In this document: positions 1-9,653 of the stretch, piece after piece
How the letters are laid out: the number at the start of each line of letters is the position of its first letter
Numbering within the stretch: position 1 is the stretch's first letter
From: Lysobacterales bacterium
Lineage (GTDB): Bacteria > Pseudomonadota > Gammaproteobacteria > Xanthomonadales > SZUA-38
Direction of reading: 5' to 3'
Length of the DNA stretch: 64,000 nt
NCBI GenBank assembly: GCA_030065125.1
Contig: JASJDM010000025.1
Coordinates: 1-64,000 of the forward strand
The notes under the pieces: model-generated
Databases searched by the model: none
What the model was told of the DNA's origin: nothing
What the model saw: the letters and a program-made list of their open reading frames with translations, nothing else
Program-made: the position numbers and the translations under genes

Positions 1-128
1 GGGTGCGACACCAAGGTTCGGTTGGCATTAAACTCAACTGACCGAGATATCGGAGGGGCGAACTCGTGCCATTGACTACGGCTGGCTAATGGGTGACCCC
101 AGCGTTCCCCGGCGAGCAACGCGAGCCT

Positions 129-719
129 TCAATTCCCCCAACGCATCTTCGCCGCCTGGTCCACCCGGTAGAAGCGGCGGGCTTCGGCCAGCCAGGCCGG
201 GTGATCCGGCCGGTCGCCGAAACGCCGGATCCAGTCGGCACAGACCCTTGCCGCCAGGCGATTGGCGGTGCGATAACGGTCGAGCTGTTCCGAGCTGAGG
301 CCCTGCCGGTAGCGCACCCCGGTGAACAGCCGTCGATGGAGGCGCTTGGGCCCCGAACGGCCTTCCTGCACCAGGGCGAAAAACTTGTCCACCTCGGCCT
401 GCAGCTCCAATTCCAGCTGGGTCACGCTGCGGTCGTGGCCGGCTCGCCATGCCAGGTAAAGGAAATGACTGACACCTTCAATGACCTTGACGTAGTCGTC
501 CAGCTTCAGCTCAGCGCCGCTGACCAGGGTCTCGTCCAGGAACAGAGACATGGCCAGCCCTTCCTGGTCCTGGGACACCAGAAGTTGCTCAGAGGAATGC
601 CGGGGATCGGCTCCAAGCAGCGTAACCAGCCGGGGGTCGGTAATCAGGAAGTGCTCAGCGCGATGTGGCACGTTGATGTCATACGCCTGCTCCAGCCGCT
701 GCTGCAGATCGTCCAGCAT
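129..719 (-). CDS. Conserved hypothetical protein (second gene of a pair)
   Basis: This 196-residue protein has no signal peptide or membrane segment and is rich in charged and aromatic residues, so it is probably soluble, alpha-helical and cytoplasmic. I do not recognise a named domain. Its ATG overlaps the TGA of the upstream gene by one base (TGATG), so the two are almost certainly co-translated. The middle part (KVIEGVSHFLYLAW, residues about 78-92) and the arginine-rich C-terminal half are the most structured-looking regions. The reading frame is supported by the coupling and by GC-rich codon use; the function is unknown. Confidence 0.75.
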   Translation of the reverse strand: MLDDLQQRLEQAYDINVPHRAEHFLITDPRLVTLLGADPRHSSEQLLVSQDQEGLAMSLFLDETLVSGAELKLDDYVKVIEGVSHFLYLAWRAGHDRSVTQLELELQAEVDKFFALVQEGRSGPKRLHRRLFTGVRYRQGLSSEQLDRYRTANRLAARVCADWIRRFGDRPDHPAWLAEARRFYRVDQAAKMRWGN

Positions 720-1309
720 CAGTGCAGCTGCTGCGCGCCGTCGAGGCTGATGCCCAGGGACCGCAGCTGCTTTTCAGCCTGGGGGTTGCCAGTCTCGTTC
801 CACAGCGCATACAGGCGCAGAATGTCCGACGCGTCGAACCGTTCCCGGTTGGCGTGGACCAGGTCGGTCAGGATGTTGACGAAGCGCACGAAATGCTGGG
901 CCAGCTCATCGAATATGCCCAGGTCGGTGGAAGCATTTTCCGCCAGGAATGCGTAGGCGCCGCCGCCCATGGTGACCACATACTCGGTCCGGACCGCACG
1001 GCGATCCAGGCTTTGCCGGTACAGTCCTGCCACGAACAGCGCCACGTCCCCCAGACGCTGGAGAATACGGTTGCGCTCGGCTTCGCTGGGGGCGTGCATG
1101 GCATCACCGTACAGCAGGGCCAGGGGTTTCAGGCCGGAGCGGCTGGAGCGGTTGTCGAAAAATTGATCGCTGCGCGAAAAGCGCGTGAGTAGATCGGTGA
1201 GGTACCAGAGCGTGGCGTCAAGGGGCTGGTGGCCGTTGCGATGGGCGGCGCGACCCAGCTCGTCGTGGAAATAGCGGTATAAAGATCGTTCCGTTACCGG
1301 CCGGCCCAT
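719..1309 (-). CDS. Conserved hypothetical protein (first gene of a pair)
   Basis: This is a 196-residue soluble protein, the same length as its downstream partner but not visibly homologous to it. The start is an ATG with a clear GAGGAGA ribosome site about seven bases upstream. It contains a GGG-containing turn (VVTMGGGAYAFLAEN, around residues 112-126) and a predicted helical C-terminus (LRSLGISLDG). No catalytic motif is recognisable. It heads a two-gene operon with the gene ending at 129. Function unknown; the shared start/stop suggests the two products act together. Confidence 0.78.
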   Translation of the reverse strand: MGRPVTERSLYRYFHDELGRAAHRNGHQPLDATLWYLTDLLTRFSRSDQFFDNRSSRSGLKPLALLYGDAMHAPSEAERNRILQRLGDVALFVAGLYRQSLDRRAVRTEYVVTMGGGAYAFLAENASTDLGIFDELAQHFVRFVNILTDLVHANRERFDASDILRLYALWNETGNPQAEKQLRSLGISLDGAQQLH

Positions 1310-1391
1310 CTGGTCTCCTCAGGTCCGCGTGTTTTCATTAATAGCCAGCACCGCCGGGGCGGTCAAGGGCTTATCTCCTTTATCGGCCGGC

Positions 1392-3035
1392 TCAGTCTGT
1401 TTCTTCAGCCAGGAGATGCCGCAGCACCTTGTTCATGGCGTTGCGGGGCAATGTGGACTTCACCACCATGACTTCGGGCAGTTTGAAGACCGCCAGCCCC
1501 TTGGTCTTGAGATGATCCGTAATGGCGTCCAGATCGGGCGTCTGCCCCGGCCGCGGGACCACCGCCACCCCGATGCGTTCTCCAAGGATTTCGTCCGCCA
1601 CCGGAAAGGTTGCTGCTTCGACCAGGTCCGGGTGATCGGCCAGCAGGCCGTCCACTTCTTCCATGGACACGTTCATGCCGCCGCGAATGATGATGTCCTT
1701 GGCCCGGGCCACAAACCGCATCAGGCTGGGGTCGTCCGCCGCAATCTCGAACAGGTCACCGGTGCGGAAGTAGCCATCGGGGTCGAACAACCCAAGCTCG
1801 CGGCTCTCCTCTTCCGTCATCCGCCAGTAGCCCTCGAAGACGTTGGGCCCACGGATATAGAGCTCCCCGACCTCTCCCGGCCCAGTCACGGTCTCGCCCG
1901 TAGCTGGCGCCACCAGCCGGGTTTCCATGACCTGGCTGATGGGGTTGGTCCATTGGCCTTCAACCTGGCCAAACCGCGGAAAGGACGTGGCGCGAATTTC
2001 CGGGTCCGGCACGTCGGTGGGCGACGTCAGCAGGGCCGCCCCCTCGTTGGAGCCAAATATATTGACCACGGGCACCCCGCGCTCCTGCCATTCCCGCACC
2101 ATCCATGGGGACAGGGGCGCCGAGCCGGAACCCACCGCAGACAGCCCCGAAAAGTCCACCATGGCACTCAGCTTGGGATCCTTGAGCAGCAGGTTCAGCA
2201 CCGCCGGCGGCAGCAGCGTCACGTTGGGCTTTTCCTGGGCCACCTGGCGCAGGAATACGGCCAGGTCGAACGGGTGATGCAGGATCAGCGTTCCGCCCCC
2301 CATCAGCCATCCCATCAGGCTGCCGCCAATGGCGGCCATGTTGATGAACGGAAACGGACTCAGCATGCGGTCCCCGGTACCCATGCCCAGTCCGTGGTAC
2401 ATGGCGGGACCCTGGGCAAACCAGTGGTTGTGGGACCGGGGCACACCCTTGGGCGTCCCGGTTGTGCCCGACGTCCAGCAGATGGTGAAACAGTCATCTG
2501 CATCTGGATGAGCCGTGCCGGCCAGCTCTTCGCTATGGGGGTCGGCGTTCAACTGACCCAGGGTGAAACCGTCAATGCCTCGCTCGGCCGCCACTGACAG
2601 GGCCGCCACTGGATTGCCGTCAGCCAGTGCCACGCCGCAGCAGGCCCGGGGCCCGAGACTGTCGATGATGCCGTTCAGTTCATGGGCGCCATACTGCACC
2701 GGCGCCGGGCTGACCACGGCACCGATGCGGGCACAGGCCAGGTAGAACAGCACCAGCTCGCTGATGTTGGGCGCCTGTACCAACACGATGTCGCCGGGCC
2801 GAACCCCATGCTGCAGCAGGCCGGCCGCCATGGCGTCGGCCCGCAGCCGACATTCGGCCCAGCTCAGCCGCTGCATCTCTGCGCCGTCCACCTCGGCACG
2901 GTTGATTGGGTCCACCAGGGCTTCCTGGTCCGGGGCTGCCGCGGCAACGTCGGCAAACATCTGGTACAGGGATTTGTCCTGCCAGTGTCCCAGCTCCCGG
3001 TAGCGCGCGATCTTTTCAGGCGAGGCAAGTTTCAT
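1392..3035 (-). CDS. AMP-dependent acyl-CoA synthetase/ligase (ANL superfamily)
   Basis: The 547-residue protein is a full-length adenylate-forming ligase, expected to activate a carboxylic acid as acyl-AMP and then transfer it to CoA. The phosphate-binding loop TSGTTGTPKG lies at about residues 188-197. An ADRAxxLIxxGG-like hinge follows (ARAKDIIIRGGMNVS), and the C-terminal catalytic lysine is in NAMNKVLR near residue 539. The organisation resembles cyclohexanecarboxylate- or 2,3-dihydroxybenzoate-type ligases, but the substrate cannot be read from sequence. Its ATG overlaps the stop of the nitronate monooxygenase-like gene by four bases (ATGA), so the pair forms a coupled operon, divergent from a TonB-dependent receptor. 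A role in catabolism of an imported acid is inferred. Confidence 0.93.
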   Translation of the reverse strand: MKLASPEKIARYRELGHWQDKSLYQMFADVAAAAPDQEALVDPINRAEVDGAEMQRLSWAECRLRADAMAAGLLQHGVRPGDIVLVQAPNISELVLFYLACARIGAVVSPAPVQYGAHELNGIIDSLGPRACCGVALADGNPVAALSVAAERGIDGFTLGQLNADPHSEELAGTAHPDADDCFTICWTSGTTGTPKGVPRSHNHWFAQGPAMYHGLGMGTGDRMLSPFPFINMAAIGGSLMGWLMGGGTLILHHPFDLAVFLRQVAQEKPNVTLLPPAVLNLLLKDPKLSAMVDFSGLSAVGSGSAPLSPWMVREWQERGVPVVNIFGSNEGAALLTSPTDVPDPEIRATSFPRFGQVEGQWTNPISQVMETRLVAPATGETVTGPGEVGELYIRGPNVFEGYWRMTEEESRELGLFDPDGYFRTGDLFEIAADDPSLMRFVARAKDIIIRGGMNVSMEEVDGLLADHPDLVEAATFPVADEILGERIGVAVVPRPGQTPDLDAITDHLKTKGLAVFKLPEVMVVKSTLPRNAMNKVLRHLLAEETD

Positions 3036-4036
3036 GTCTTCAGTATCCGTTCCCGTGCCGCAAGGTATTCAGTTTCCAGCCGTTCCACGATGGCCGCGGC
3101 AGGCTCCTCCGCCAGGATTCCCCCCACCCCCTGGCCGGCCGACCAGATATCCCGCCAGCGCTTGATGTCGCCATCGATATTGACGAAATTTGGGCTTTCC
3201 CGCCGGCTGCCTGCATCGATGCCGGCCTGTTCCAGGCTGGGGCGCATCCAGGAGGCTGGAACACCGGTTACCGCCGAAGAAATGCACAGGTCGTCAGCGT
3301 CACAATCCACCAGCATCTGGCGATAGCCATCCGACGCCAGGGACTCCCGTGCCGCGATGAAAGCCGTCCCCACGTAGCCATAGTCGGCCCCCAGCGCCTC
3401 CAGTGCCAGCAGCGCGCCGCCGCTGGTGATGCCACCGCCCACGATCACCAGTCCGTCGAAAAACCGACGAACCTCGGGCACGAAGGCCAGTGGCGTCAAC
3501 TGCCCGGTATGGCCGCCGGCACCAGCGCAGACCAGCGCCAGGCCGTCCACGCCCATGGCAGCCGCCTTCCTGGCGAATTTGAGGGAGTTGACGTCGGCAA
3601 TGACGGCTCCACCGTAGCCGTGGACGATGTCCACCACGGCCCTGGGACTGCCCAGGGCGGTAATCACCAGCGGGGGCTGGTGTTTCTCGATCATCTCCAG
3701 TTCCGGTTCCAATCGTTCGTAAGAGCGGTGGGCGATGATATTGAAGGCCCAGGGCGCGTCCCCCTCCTGGCGCTGTTCAACAATCCGGCTCAGCCACTGG
3801 TCCAGCTGTTCGATGCTGCGGCAGTTGGGGGCGGGGAATGCTCCGATGACGCCGGCACGGCAGGCCGCCAGCACCAGATCGGGGCCGGAGATCAGGAACA
3901 TGGGCGCCGCGATGGCGGGAACCCGCAATCCCCGGGACAGTTGACGCTTCAGCTTGATGGTGTCCGTGCCGGCCGGCTGCATTGCATTAATGTACTTGAT
4001 GACAGTTGAACCTGCCAACGCATGTTTTCCACGCAA
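3032..4036 (-). CDS. Nitronate monooxygenase-like FMN enzyme (2-nitropropane dioxygenase family)
   Basis: This TIM-barrel flavoprotein of the NPD/nitronate monooxygenase family has 334 residues from the TTG start. Characteristic elements are APMFLIS near the N-terminus, the FMN-phosphate region CAGAGGHTG, and the VGGGITSGGALLALEALGADYGYVGTAF block. The family oxidises nitronates, although many members act on other substrates such as enoyl compounds. The TTG at 4036 has a good GGAGGA site a few bases upstream; an in-frame ATG at 3982 lacks one, so the true N-terminus is uncertain by 18 residues. It overlaps the acyl-CoA ligase downstream by four bases. Confidence 0.9.
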   Translation of the reverse strand: MRGKHALAGSTVIKYINAMQPAGTDTIKLKRQLSRGLRVPAIAAPMFLISGPDLVLAACRAGVIGAFPAPNCRSIEQLDQWLSRIVEQRQEGDAPWAFNIIAHRSYERLEPELEMIEKHQPPLVITALGSPRAVVDIVHGYGGAVIADVNSLKFARKAAAMGVDGLALVCAGAGGHTGQLTPLAFVPEVRRFFDGLVIVGGGITSGGALLALEALGADYGYVGTAFIAARESLASDGYRQMLVDCDADDLCISSAVTGVPASWMRPSLEQAGIDAGSRRESPNFVNIDGDIKRWRDIWSAGQGVGGILAEEPAAAIVERLETEYLAARERILKT

Positions 4037-4075
4037 TATTCCTCCAAAGATGCTGATATTTCATCAACTTTTCGG

Positions 4076-4136
4076 TATAGAATGTGCGGGCCAATCCCAC
4101 GGCGGGAGGGTCGCCGTGAAAAAAAATCCTGGAGGG
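4076..4136 (+). promoter_or_regulatory. Candidate -10 element and strong ribosome binding site of the TonB-dependent receptor
   Basis: A TATAGAAT sequence at 4076-4083 is a plausible -10 box; the -35 is poor (CTGATA at 4053). The ribosome site GGAGGG at 4131-4136 sits three bases before the ATG at 4140 and fixes the start of the receptor. The same gap drives the divergent nitronate monooxygenase gene. Confidence 0.4.
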
Positions 4137-4139
4137 ACT

Positions 4140-6560
4140 ATGAAACTTTACAGTGCACCCCGTAACAAACTGACTCGGGCGATTGCCATCGCCACCGGCT
4201 CTCTGATCATGCTGCCGGCCTTCGGCCAGAATCTTGAAGAAATTGTCGTGACCGCCACCAAGCGTGAGCAGAGCCTTCAGGACGTTCCAATATCAGTCAA
4301 CGTGGTTACCGGCGCAAAGATGGAGGAAGCCGGTATCGATCGAATCGAAGACCTCCAGGACTACGTGCCCAATCTGGTCATGTCGGAAACGGGCATCGGC
4401 AACAATATCTACATCCGCGGCATCGGCTCCGGCATCAACCCGGGTTTTGAGCAATCCGCCGCTTCTTTCGTCGATGGCGTTCACTACGGTCGCGGCCAGC
4501 TCTACCGGGCTCCGATCTTCGACATGGAGCGGGTCGAGGTGCTGCGTGGGCCGCAAAGTATCCTGTTCGGCAAGAACAGTATCGCAGGGGCCATCAGCAT
4601 CTCCACGGCCAAGCCTACCTCGGAAAAGGAAGGCTACGTCTCTGCCCTGTACGAGCCGGACCATGAAGAAACCGAGCTGACCCTGGTTGCTTCCGGTCCC
4701 CTGGGGGACAGCACCGCCGGTCGCATCGCCATTCGCAAGCGCGACATGGACGGCTACATCGAGAATATCTTCCTCGGTGAAGAAGAAACCGACCGGGACG
4801 AACTGACCGTCCGCGGCACCCTGGTATGGGAAGCCAGCGAAAATCTGGAGGTGACTGCCAAGTACGAGCGCAACGAGTTCGACATCGTCGGCCGGCAGGT
4901 CGAAATTATCGACGACGTTTACGGATTCGCGGCGCCGATCCCCACCAACCCGATCGGCGTGCCGTACTCCCAGTTGCTGGTGTTGGCCTTTGGCCAGGAC
5001 CCCAGCGTTGCGGAGGTCGAACAGGACTACCGGAGAAGTTCCAACGGCGACTTTTCCAACAACGAATCCAACAACTTCACCCTGACCCTCGACTACGAGT
5101 GGGGCGACTTTACCCTCACCTCCATCACCGCCTACCTGGATTACGAGTTCGAGGAACTGTGTGACTGCGACTTCGGCAGCGCCATTGTGATCGACGCACC
5201 TCTGGCGGAAGAATACGACCAGTTCAGTCAGGAACTGCGCCTGACCTCGCCGGGTGGCGAAAAAGTGGACTGGATCCTGGGTGCGTTCTTCCAGACCAAC
5301 GAGCATGATTCCCCTGACGAGACCGGTGTACCGGCCAACAGCATCCTCGGCCCCGTGGTGGGCAGCCTGCTGGGTAACCCGGCCATCGCAGGCCTGTTTA
5401 ACGGCACGGGCGCAGCCCGCTCGTTCAACCAGGAGACCGACTCGTTTTCAGTCTTCGGCCAGGCCACATGGAACGTTTCAGAAGATTTCCGCTTTATCTT
5501 CGGCGGCCGCTATACCGATGAAGACAAGGAAGCGTTTCGCCGGGTCACCCTGAACGAGTTCCAGGGCCCGGAGATCACTCCCGCTACCGACCCGCTTCGC
5601 TGGGGCACCGCGGCTGCGGTTTATGCCGGGTTGTTTGGCATCCAGGTCATCGGGCACGATATCTCCGGCTCCCGCAACGACAGCTCGTTTGACGTGGCGC
5701 TGACGGGTCAGTGGGACGTGGGCGACAACGACATGCTGTATGCCTCGTTCTCCACCGGCTTCAAGGCCGGCGGATTCGATACCCGCTCCAACACCCTGCC
5801 CGGTGCTTCCGCATTCGGCGTCCCCGGTGTGATTGCCCCGGGCACGTTGCCGGACGGCAGTTTTGAGTTTGAGGACGAAGAGGCGACATCTTTCGAGGTT
5901 GGCGGAAAGTTCGGACTCGCTGACGGTGCCGCAGAGCTCAACGTGGCCCTGTTCTACACCGAGTATGACAACCTGCAGATTTCCATCTTCGACGGCATCC
6001 TTGGCTTCAACGTGGGTAACGCGGCCGAAGCAGAGATCCAGGGCCTGGAGCTGGACGGACGCTGGCAGCTGTCTGACAACTGGAGCATGTTCGGAAACCT
6101 GGCCATTACCGATTTCGAGTTTGTCGATTTCCAGAACGGGCAGTGCTACTTCGGCGAGCCCGATCCCGAAGGTGATCGGCTGTGCGACCGCACCGGTGAG
6201 ACCAACCAGTACGTGGCTGACTACCAGGGTGCCCTGGGCTTCAGCTACGACAACCGGGTGGGTGACAACCTCAACTTCCGGGCTGATTTTGACGTCACTT
6301 TTACCGATGACTTCTTCACCGCCCAGAACAACGATCCGGTCACCATCCAGGACTCCTACGCCAAGCTCAACGTGCGCCTGGCCCTGGCCAACGCCAACGA
6401 CAGCTGGGAACTGGCCCTGCTGGGCCGCAACCTGACCGACGAAGACGTGGTGCGCTACACCAACCCGGTGCCGCTGTCCGGCACGTTCGGCTCAAACAGC
6501 CACTACGGGTTCGTGGAACGACCCCGCTCGGTGGCGGTTCAGGCCAGCTGGCGCTGGTAA
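4140..6560 (+). CDS. TonB-dependent outer-membrane receptor
   Basis: This is an 806-residue outer-membrane receptor that uses TonB energy to take up a large or scarce substrate. Residues 1-29 form a signal peptide ending AFG/QN, followed by a TonB-box-like segment LEEIVVTATKRE. The plug domain (about 45-160) carries the IYIRGIG, FVDGVHYGR and VEVLRGPQSILFG motifs. The rest is a beta-barrel ending in a terminal aromatic residue (ASWRW), as expected for BAM insertion. The start is fixed by GGAGGG at 4131. The sequence resembles the large substrate-uncertain TBDR class of sphingomonads and marine gammaproteobacteria rather than a defined siderophore receptor. The alkylsulfatase downstream and acyl-CoA ligase upstream suggest an organic ligand (inference). 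Confidence 0.96.
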   Translation: MKLYSAPRNKLTRAIAIATGSLIMLPAFGQNLEEIVVTATKREQSLQDVPISVNVVTGAKMEEAGIDRIEDLQDYVPNLVMSETGIGNNIYIRGIGSGINPGFEQSAASFVDGVHYGRGQLYRAPIFDMERVEVLRGPQSILFGKNSIAGAISISTAKPTSEKEGYVSALYEPDHEETELTLVASGPLGDSTAGRIAIRKRDMDGYIENIFLGEEETDRDELTVRGTLVWEASENLEVTAKYERNEFDIVGRQVEIIDDVYGFAAPIPTNPIGVPYSQLLVLAFGQDPSVAEVEQDYRRSSNGDFSNNESNNFTLTLDYEWGDFTLTSITAYLDYEFEELCDCDFGSAIVIDAPLAEEYDQFSQELRLTSPGGEKVDWILGAFFQTNEHDSPDETGVPANSILGPVVGSLLGNPAIAGLFNGTGAARSFNQETDSFSVFGQATWNVSEDFRFIFGGRYTDEDKEAFRRVTLNEFQGPEITPATDPLRWGTAAAVYAGLFGIQVIGHDISGSRNDSSFDVALTGQWDVGDNDMLYASFSTGFKAGGFDTRSNTLPGASAFGVPGVIAPGTLPDGSFEFEDEEATSFEVGGKFGLADGAAELNVALFYTEYDNLQISIFDGILGFNVGNAAEAEIQGLELDGRWQLSDNWSMFGNLAITDFEFVDFQNGQCYFGEPDPEGDRLCDRTGETNQYVADYQGALGFSYDNRVGDNLNFRADFDVTFTDDFFTAQNNDPVTIQDSYAKLNVRLALANANDSWELALLGRNLTDEDVVRYTNPVPLSGTFGSNSHYGFVERPRSVAVQASWRW

Positions 6561-6605
6561 GCGCCCGCCGCTACGACCCCACCAGCGGGTCGTGAGCAAC
6601 ACCAG

Positions 6606-6636
6606 GGGCGGTGGTCCATCAGACCACCGCCCTTTT
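6606..6636 (+). terminator. Rho-independent terminator after the TonB-dependent receptor
   Basis: A perfect 11-bp stem, GGGCGGTGGTC with GACCACCGCCC, closes a five-base loop and is followed by TTTT. It separates the receptor from the alkylsulfatase, so the latter needs its own promoter or read-through. Confidence 0.88.
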
Positions 6637-6686
6637 CGTTTCACTTTTCTGGACCATCGCGGCCCGGACAGCAGGAGACCCTTCCC

Positions 6687-8636
6687 ATGAATTTCACGAG
6701 AGCGACCCTTGTCGTATTCGCCCTGTCTGGATGTGCCACCACAGCAACGGCCCAGCAAGCCAGTTCGCTGACCCGCAGCCTCAACCAATCTGTGGCCAAC
6801 AGCCTGAACCTGGAGGAGAAGCGGGATTGGGAAAGCGCACGCCGCGGCTTCATCGCGACCAGGGAGGATCCACTGATACGAAACGACAGCGGCCAGGTGG
6901 TTTGGAGCCTGAACCGTTATGACTTCCTGGAGGGCAAAGCTCCGGACACGGCCAACCCCAGCCTGTGGCGCCAGGGCCAGCTCAACCGGATGCACGGACT
7001 GTTCAAGGTCACCGATGGCATCTACCAGGTTCGCGGTTTTGATCTCGCCGTGATGAGCATCATCCAGACCACGTCTGGATATATCGTGGTGGACCCACTG
7101 ACCACCCGCGAAACGGCGGCGGCTGCCATGCAGCTGGTACGGGAGCAACTGGGCGAAAAGCCAATCAAGGCCGTGCTGTACACCCACAGCCATGCGGACC
7201 ATTTCGGCGGTGTCCGGGGTGTAGTAGACGAAGCAGACGTGACCGCCGGCAAGGTACAGATCATCGCGCCCGCCGGCTTCACCGAGGCGGCGGTCAGCGA
7301 AAACGTGATTGCCGGTAACGTCATGACACGGCGGGTGACCTATATGTTTGGCTCCCTGTTGCCCAAGGACCCGACCGGCGATATTGGCACAGGCCTGGGC
7401 CAGTCCGTGCCCAGCGGCAGCATCGGTATGATCGTACCAACCCACGAGATCACCCATACCGGAGAGACCCTCACCATTGACGATGTCCGGCTGGTGTTCC
7501 AGTTGACTCCGGACGCCGAGGCCCCGGCCGAGTTCATGTTTTACCTGCCTGACCTCAAGGCCTTCTGCCAGGCCGAGGAGATCAACCACACCCTGCACAA
7601 CCTGTACACGCTGCGCGGGGCCCGGGTGCGGGACGGATTGCTGTGGAGCAAATACATCGACCAGGCCTTGAGCCTGTTCGGTAAAGAGGCCGAGGTCTCC
7701 TTCGGCAGTCACCACTGGCCAACCTGGGGCAACGCGGCCGTGGTCGACCTGATGGAAAAGCAGCGGGACCTGTACCGCTACATTCACGATCAGACCCTGC
7801 GCCTGGCCAACCAGGGCTACACCATGAAGGAAATTGCTGAAATGGTTCAGCTGCCCAGGTCCCTGGCCTCTGAGTTTGCCAACCGCGGCTATTACGGCAG
7901 CGTCAGCCACAACGTCAAGGCCCAGTATCAACTTTACCTGGGATGGTTCGATGCGAACCCGGCCAATTTGAATCCACTGCCGCCGGCGGAAGCCGCCGTG
8001 CGATACGTCGAGTACATGGGTGGTGCCGACGCCATCCTGTCCAAAGCCAGGCAGTCATATGATGACGGCGATTACCGCTGGGTCGCCACCGTATTGAACC
8101 ATGTGGTGTTTGCTCAGCCCGAGCACCAGGAAGCGCGCAAACTGCTGTCCGATACCTACCGGCAGCTCGGCTATGCTGCCGAATCGGGACCGTGGCGGAA
8201 TTTCTACCTGACCGGGGCCCAGGAATTGACGACCGGGGTATTGCCGCTGCCGGCGCCACGCACCCTGAGCCCCGACCTGCTCCGCGCCGTTCCCATGGAC
8301 AAGTTCCTGGACTTCCTGGCGGTCCGCCTGAACGGCCCCAGGGCAGGCGACCACAACATGGTGTTCAACCTGGAATTCCCCGACTACGGCCGCAAGGCCA
8401 CCCTGCTGGTCAAGAATGGCGTGCTGAACTACCGGCTGGATGTCCATTCCGATACCGCCGAAGCCAGTCTGGTCATCCCGGCCATGCTGCTGATGCAGGT
8501 GGCCACGGGCCAGGCCGAATTCGCTGAGCTGCAGGCTGGGGGTACTCTGACCGCGTCCGGCAACACCGAACGTTTCATGGAATTCCTGCAGCTGCTGGAC
8601 CGGTTCGAGTTCTGGTTCAACATCGTCACCCCCTGA
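6687..8636 (+). CDS. Alkyl/aryl-sulfatase, metallo-beta-lactamase fold (SdsA/BDS1 type), probable lipoprotein
   Basis: The 649-residue enzyme hydrolyses alkyl sulfate esters with a binuclear zinc centre. The zinc motif THSHADHFGG places ligands at H167, H169, D171 and H172; further metal and active-site regions follow (FCQAEEINHTLHN). A helical dimerisation domain and an SCP2-like C-terminal domain (about residues 530-649) complete the SdsA architecture. The N-terminus has a lipobox LSGC near residue 15 and an alternative signal-peptidase-I-like ATAQQ, so it is exported and perhaps lipid-anchored. The start ATG has CAGGAG nine bases upstream. The family is zinc-dependent and does not use formylglycine, so the FGE-like proteins in this window are not its maturases. 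Sulfated alkyl substrates delivered by the adjacent receptor are plausible. Confidence 0.95.
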   Translation: MNFTRATLVVFALSGCATTATAQQASSLTRSLNQSVANSLNLEEKRDWESARRGFIATREDPLIRNDSGQVVWSLNRYDFLEGKAPDTANPSLWRQGQLNRMHGLFKVTDGIYQVRGFDLAVMSIIQTTSGYIVVDPLTTRETAAAAMQLVREQLGEKPIKAVLYTHSHADHFGGVRGVVDEADVTAGKVQIIAPAGFTEAAVSENVIAGNVMTRRVTYMFGSLLPKDPTGDIGTGLGQSVPSGSIGMIVPTHEITHTGETLTIDDVRLVFQLTPDAEAPAEFMFYLPDLKAFCQAEEINHTLHNLYTLRGARVRDGLLWSKYIDQALSLFGKEAEVSFGSHHWPTWGNAAVVDLMEKQRDLYRYIHDQTLRLANQGYTMKEIAEMVQLPRSLASEFANRGYYGSVSHNVKAQYQLYLGWFDANPANLNPLPPAEAAVRYVEYMGGADAILSKARQSYDDGDYRWVATVLNHVVFAQPEHQEARKLLSDTYRQLGYAAESGPWRNFYLTGAQELTTGVLPLPAPRTLSPDLLRAVPMDKFLDFLAVRLNGPRAGDHNMVFNLEFPDYGRKATLLVKNGVLNYRLDVHSDTAEASLVIPAMLLMQVATGQAEFAELQAGGTLTASGNTERFMEFLQLLDRFEFWFNIVTP

Positions 8637-8702
8637 GCCCGCATCCAGATGACAACGGCCCCGCCCAAGCTGGCATAATTGCTGCCTCACAACGGGATTC
8701 GC

Positions 8703-9653
8703 ATGGGGAAAACACTCAACACGGCATACCTGCTGCTGCTTCCGCTGGCGGTAGCCGGATGGAACCTGGGGCTGCCCGCAGCCGCTGGTCTGCTGCTGCT
8801 GGGCCTCGCCTGGCGGTGGGCTGTCACTGCCGCGGGCCTGGGCCGAAAAAGCAGGGGGGCCGAGATCTGTCTGGAGGCCATCTCCGCCAGTCATTTCGTG
8901 GAGAAAGTACGCTGGTGCCTGGATCGGCTGGGGCTGGATTACACGGAGCGGCGGGCCGGCGGAACCCTGGGCGCGGTGTTCCTGGGCCGAACGGTGCCGC
9001 GCATGACGTTTCGCAGCGGCGCCGTCACCTCACGGATCGGCAATTCATCCCACATCCTGCGCTATCTCTGGGGCCGGTACGGCCACCAGGCCGATGCGGC
9101 ATTCCTGGAGCCCACCGCCGAAGCCGTTGCCCTGGAAAAAAGGCTGGACCACTATGGTGTGGACCTGCAGGTCTGGATCTACACCCACCTGCTGCCCAAT
9201 CGAAAGCTGACCCTCCACGCCTGGGGCATGCATGATCCGGCCGTGCCGCTGTGGCAGCGCTGGCTGCTGCCCGTGGTGTTTCCCCTGGCCGCGCTGATGG
9301 TTCGACGCGGCTTCCGGATCTCCCCGGCGAGCTATCAGAAGAGCCGCCAGCGCATTGGTGAACTGCTGGCGGAACTGGATCAGACCATTGGTCCTGACGC
9401 CGGGTTTCTGCTGGGCGGAGAGTCACCCAGCTACGTGGATTTTACCTTTGCCGCCCTGTCCAGCCTGTGGGCACAACCCGAGGGGTTCGCCCTGGGTCGA
9501 TCCGCGGCGGCCATACCCTCAGCCGACCAGACGCCGGAGGGAATGGCCATGGACCAGGCCGAATGGTCCCGGGGCTACCCCAACGTTGTGGCCCTGATCG
9601 AGCGGCTGTACCGGGACTATCGAGCACCGGCGACGCCGTCCCGGTCCAGCTGA
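8703..9653 (+). CDS. Membrane-anchored glutathione S-transferase-like protein
   Basis: This protein has 316 residues from the ATG at 8703. The N-terminus holds two hydrophobic stretches (residues about 6-45), followed by a thioredoxin-like GST domain (EICLEAISASHFVEKVRWCLDRLGLDY) and an all-helical GST C-terminal domain ending SYVDFTFAALSSLW. The usual catalytic Ser/Tyr position is not obvious, so glutathione transfer is unproven. An upstream in-frame TTG exists but has no better ribosome site. The 3' end overlaps the convergent glycosyltransferase gene by 37 bases. Confidence 0.8.
   Translation: MGKTLNTAYLLLLPLAVAGWNLGLPAAAGLLLLGLAWRWAVTAAGLGRKSRGAEICLEAISASHFVEKVRWCLDRLGLDYTERRAGGTLGAVFLGRTVPRMTFRSGAVTSRIGNSSHILRYLWGRYGHQADAAFLEPTAEAVALEKRLDHYGVDLQVWIYTHLLPNRKLTLHAWGMHDPAVPLWQRWLLPVVFPLAALMVRRGFRISPASYQKSRQRIGELLAELDQTIGPDAGFLLGGESPSYVDFTFAALSSLWAQPEGFALGRSAAAIPSADQTPEGMAMDQAEWSRGYPNVVALIERLYRDYRAPATPSRSS

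Noticed and set aside
6492..7931. 479-codon open frame on the minus strand across the alkylsulfatase
   Set aside because: Same antisense effect; it also runs through the terminator at 6606-6636.
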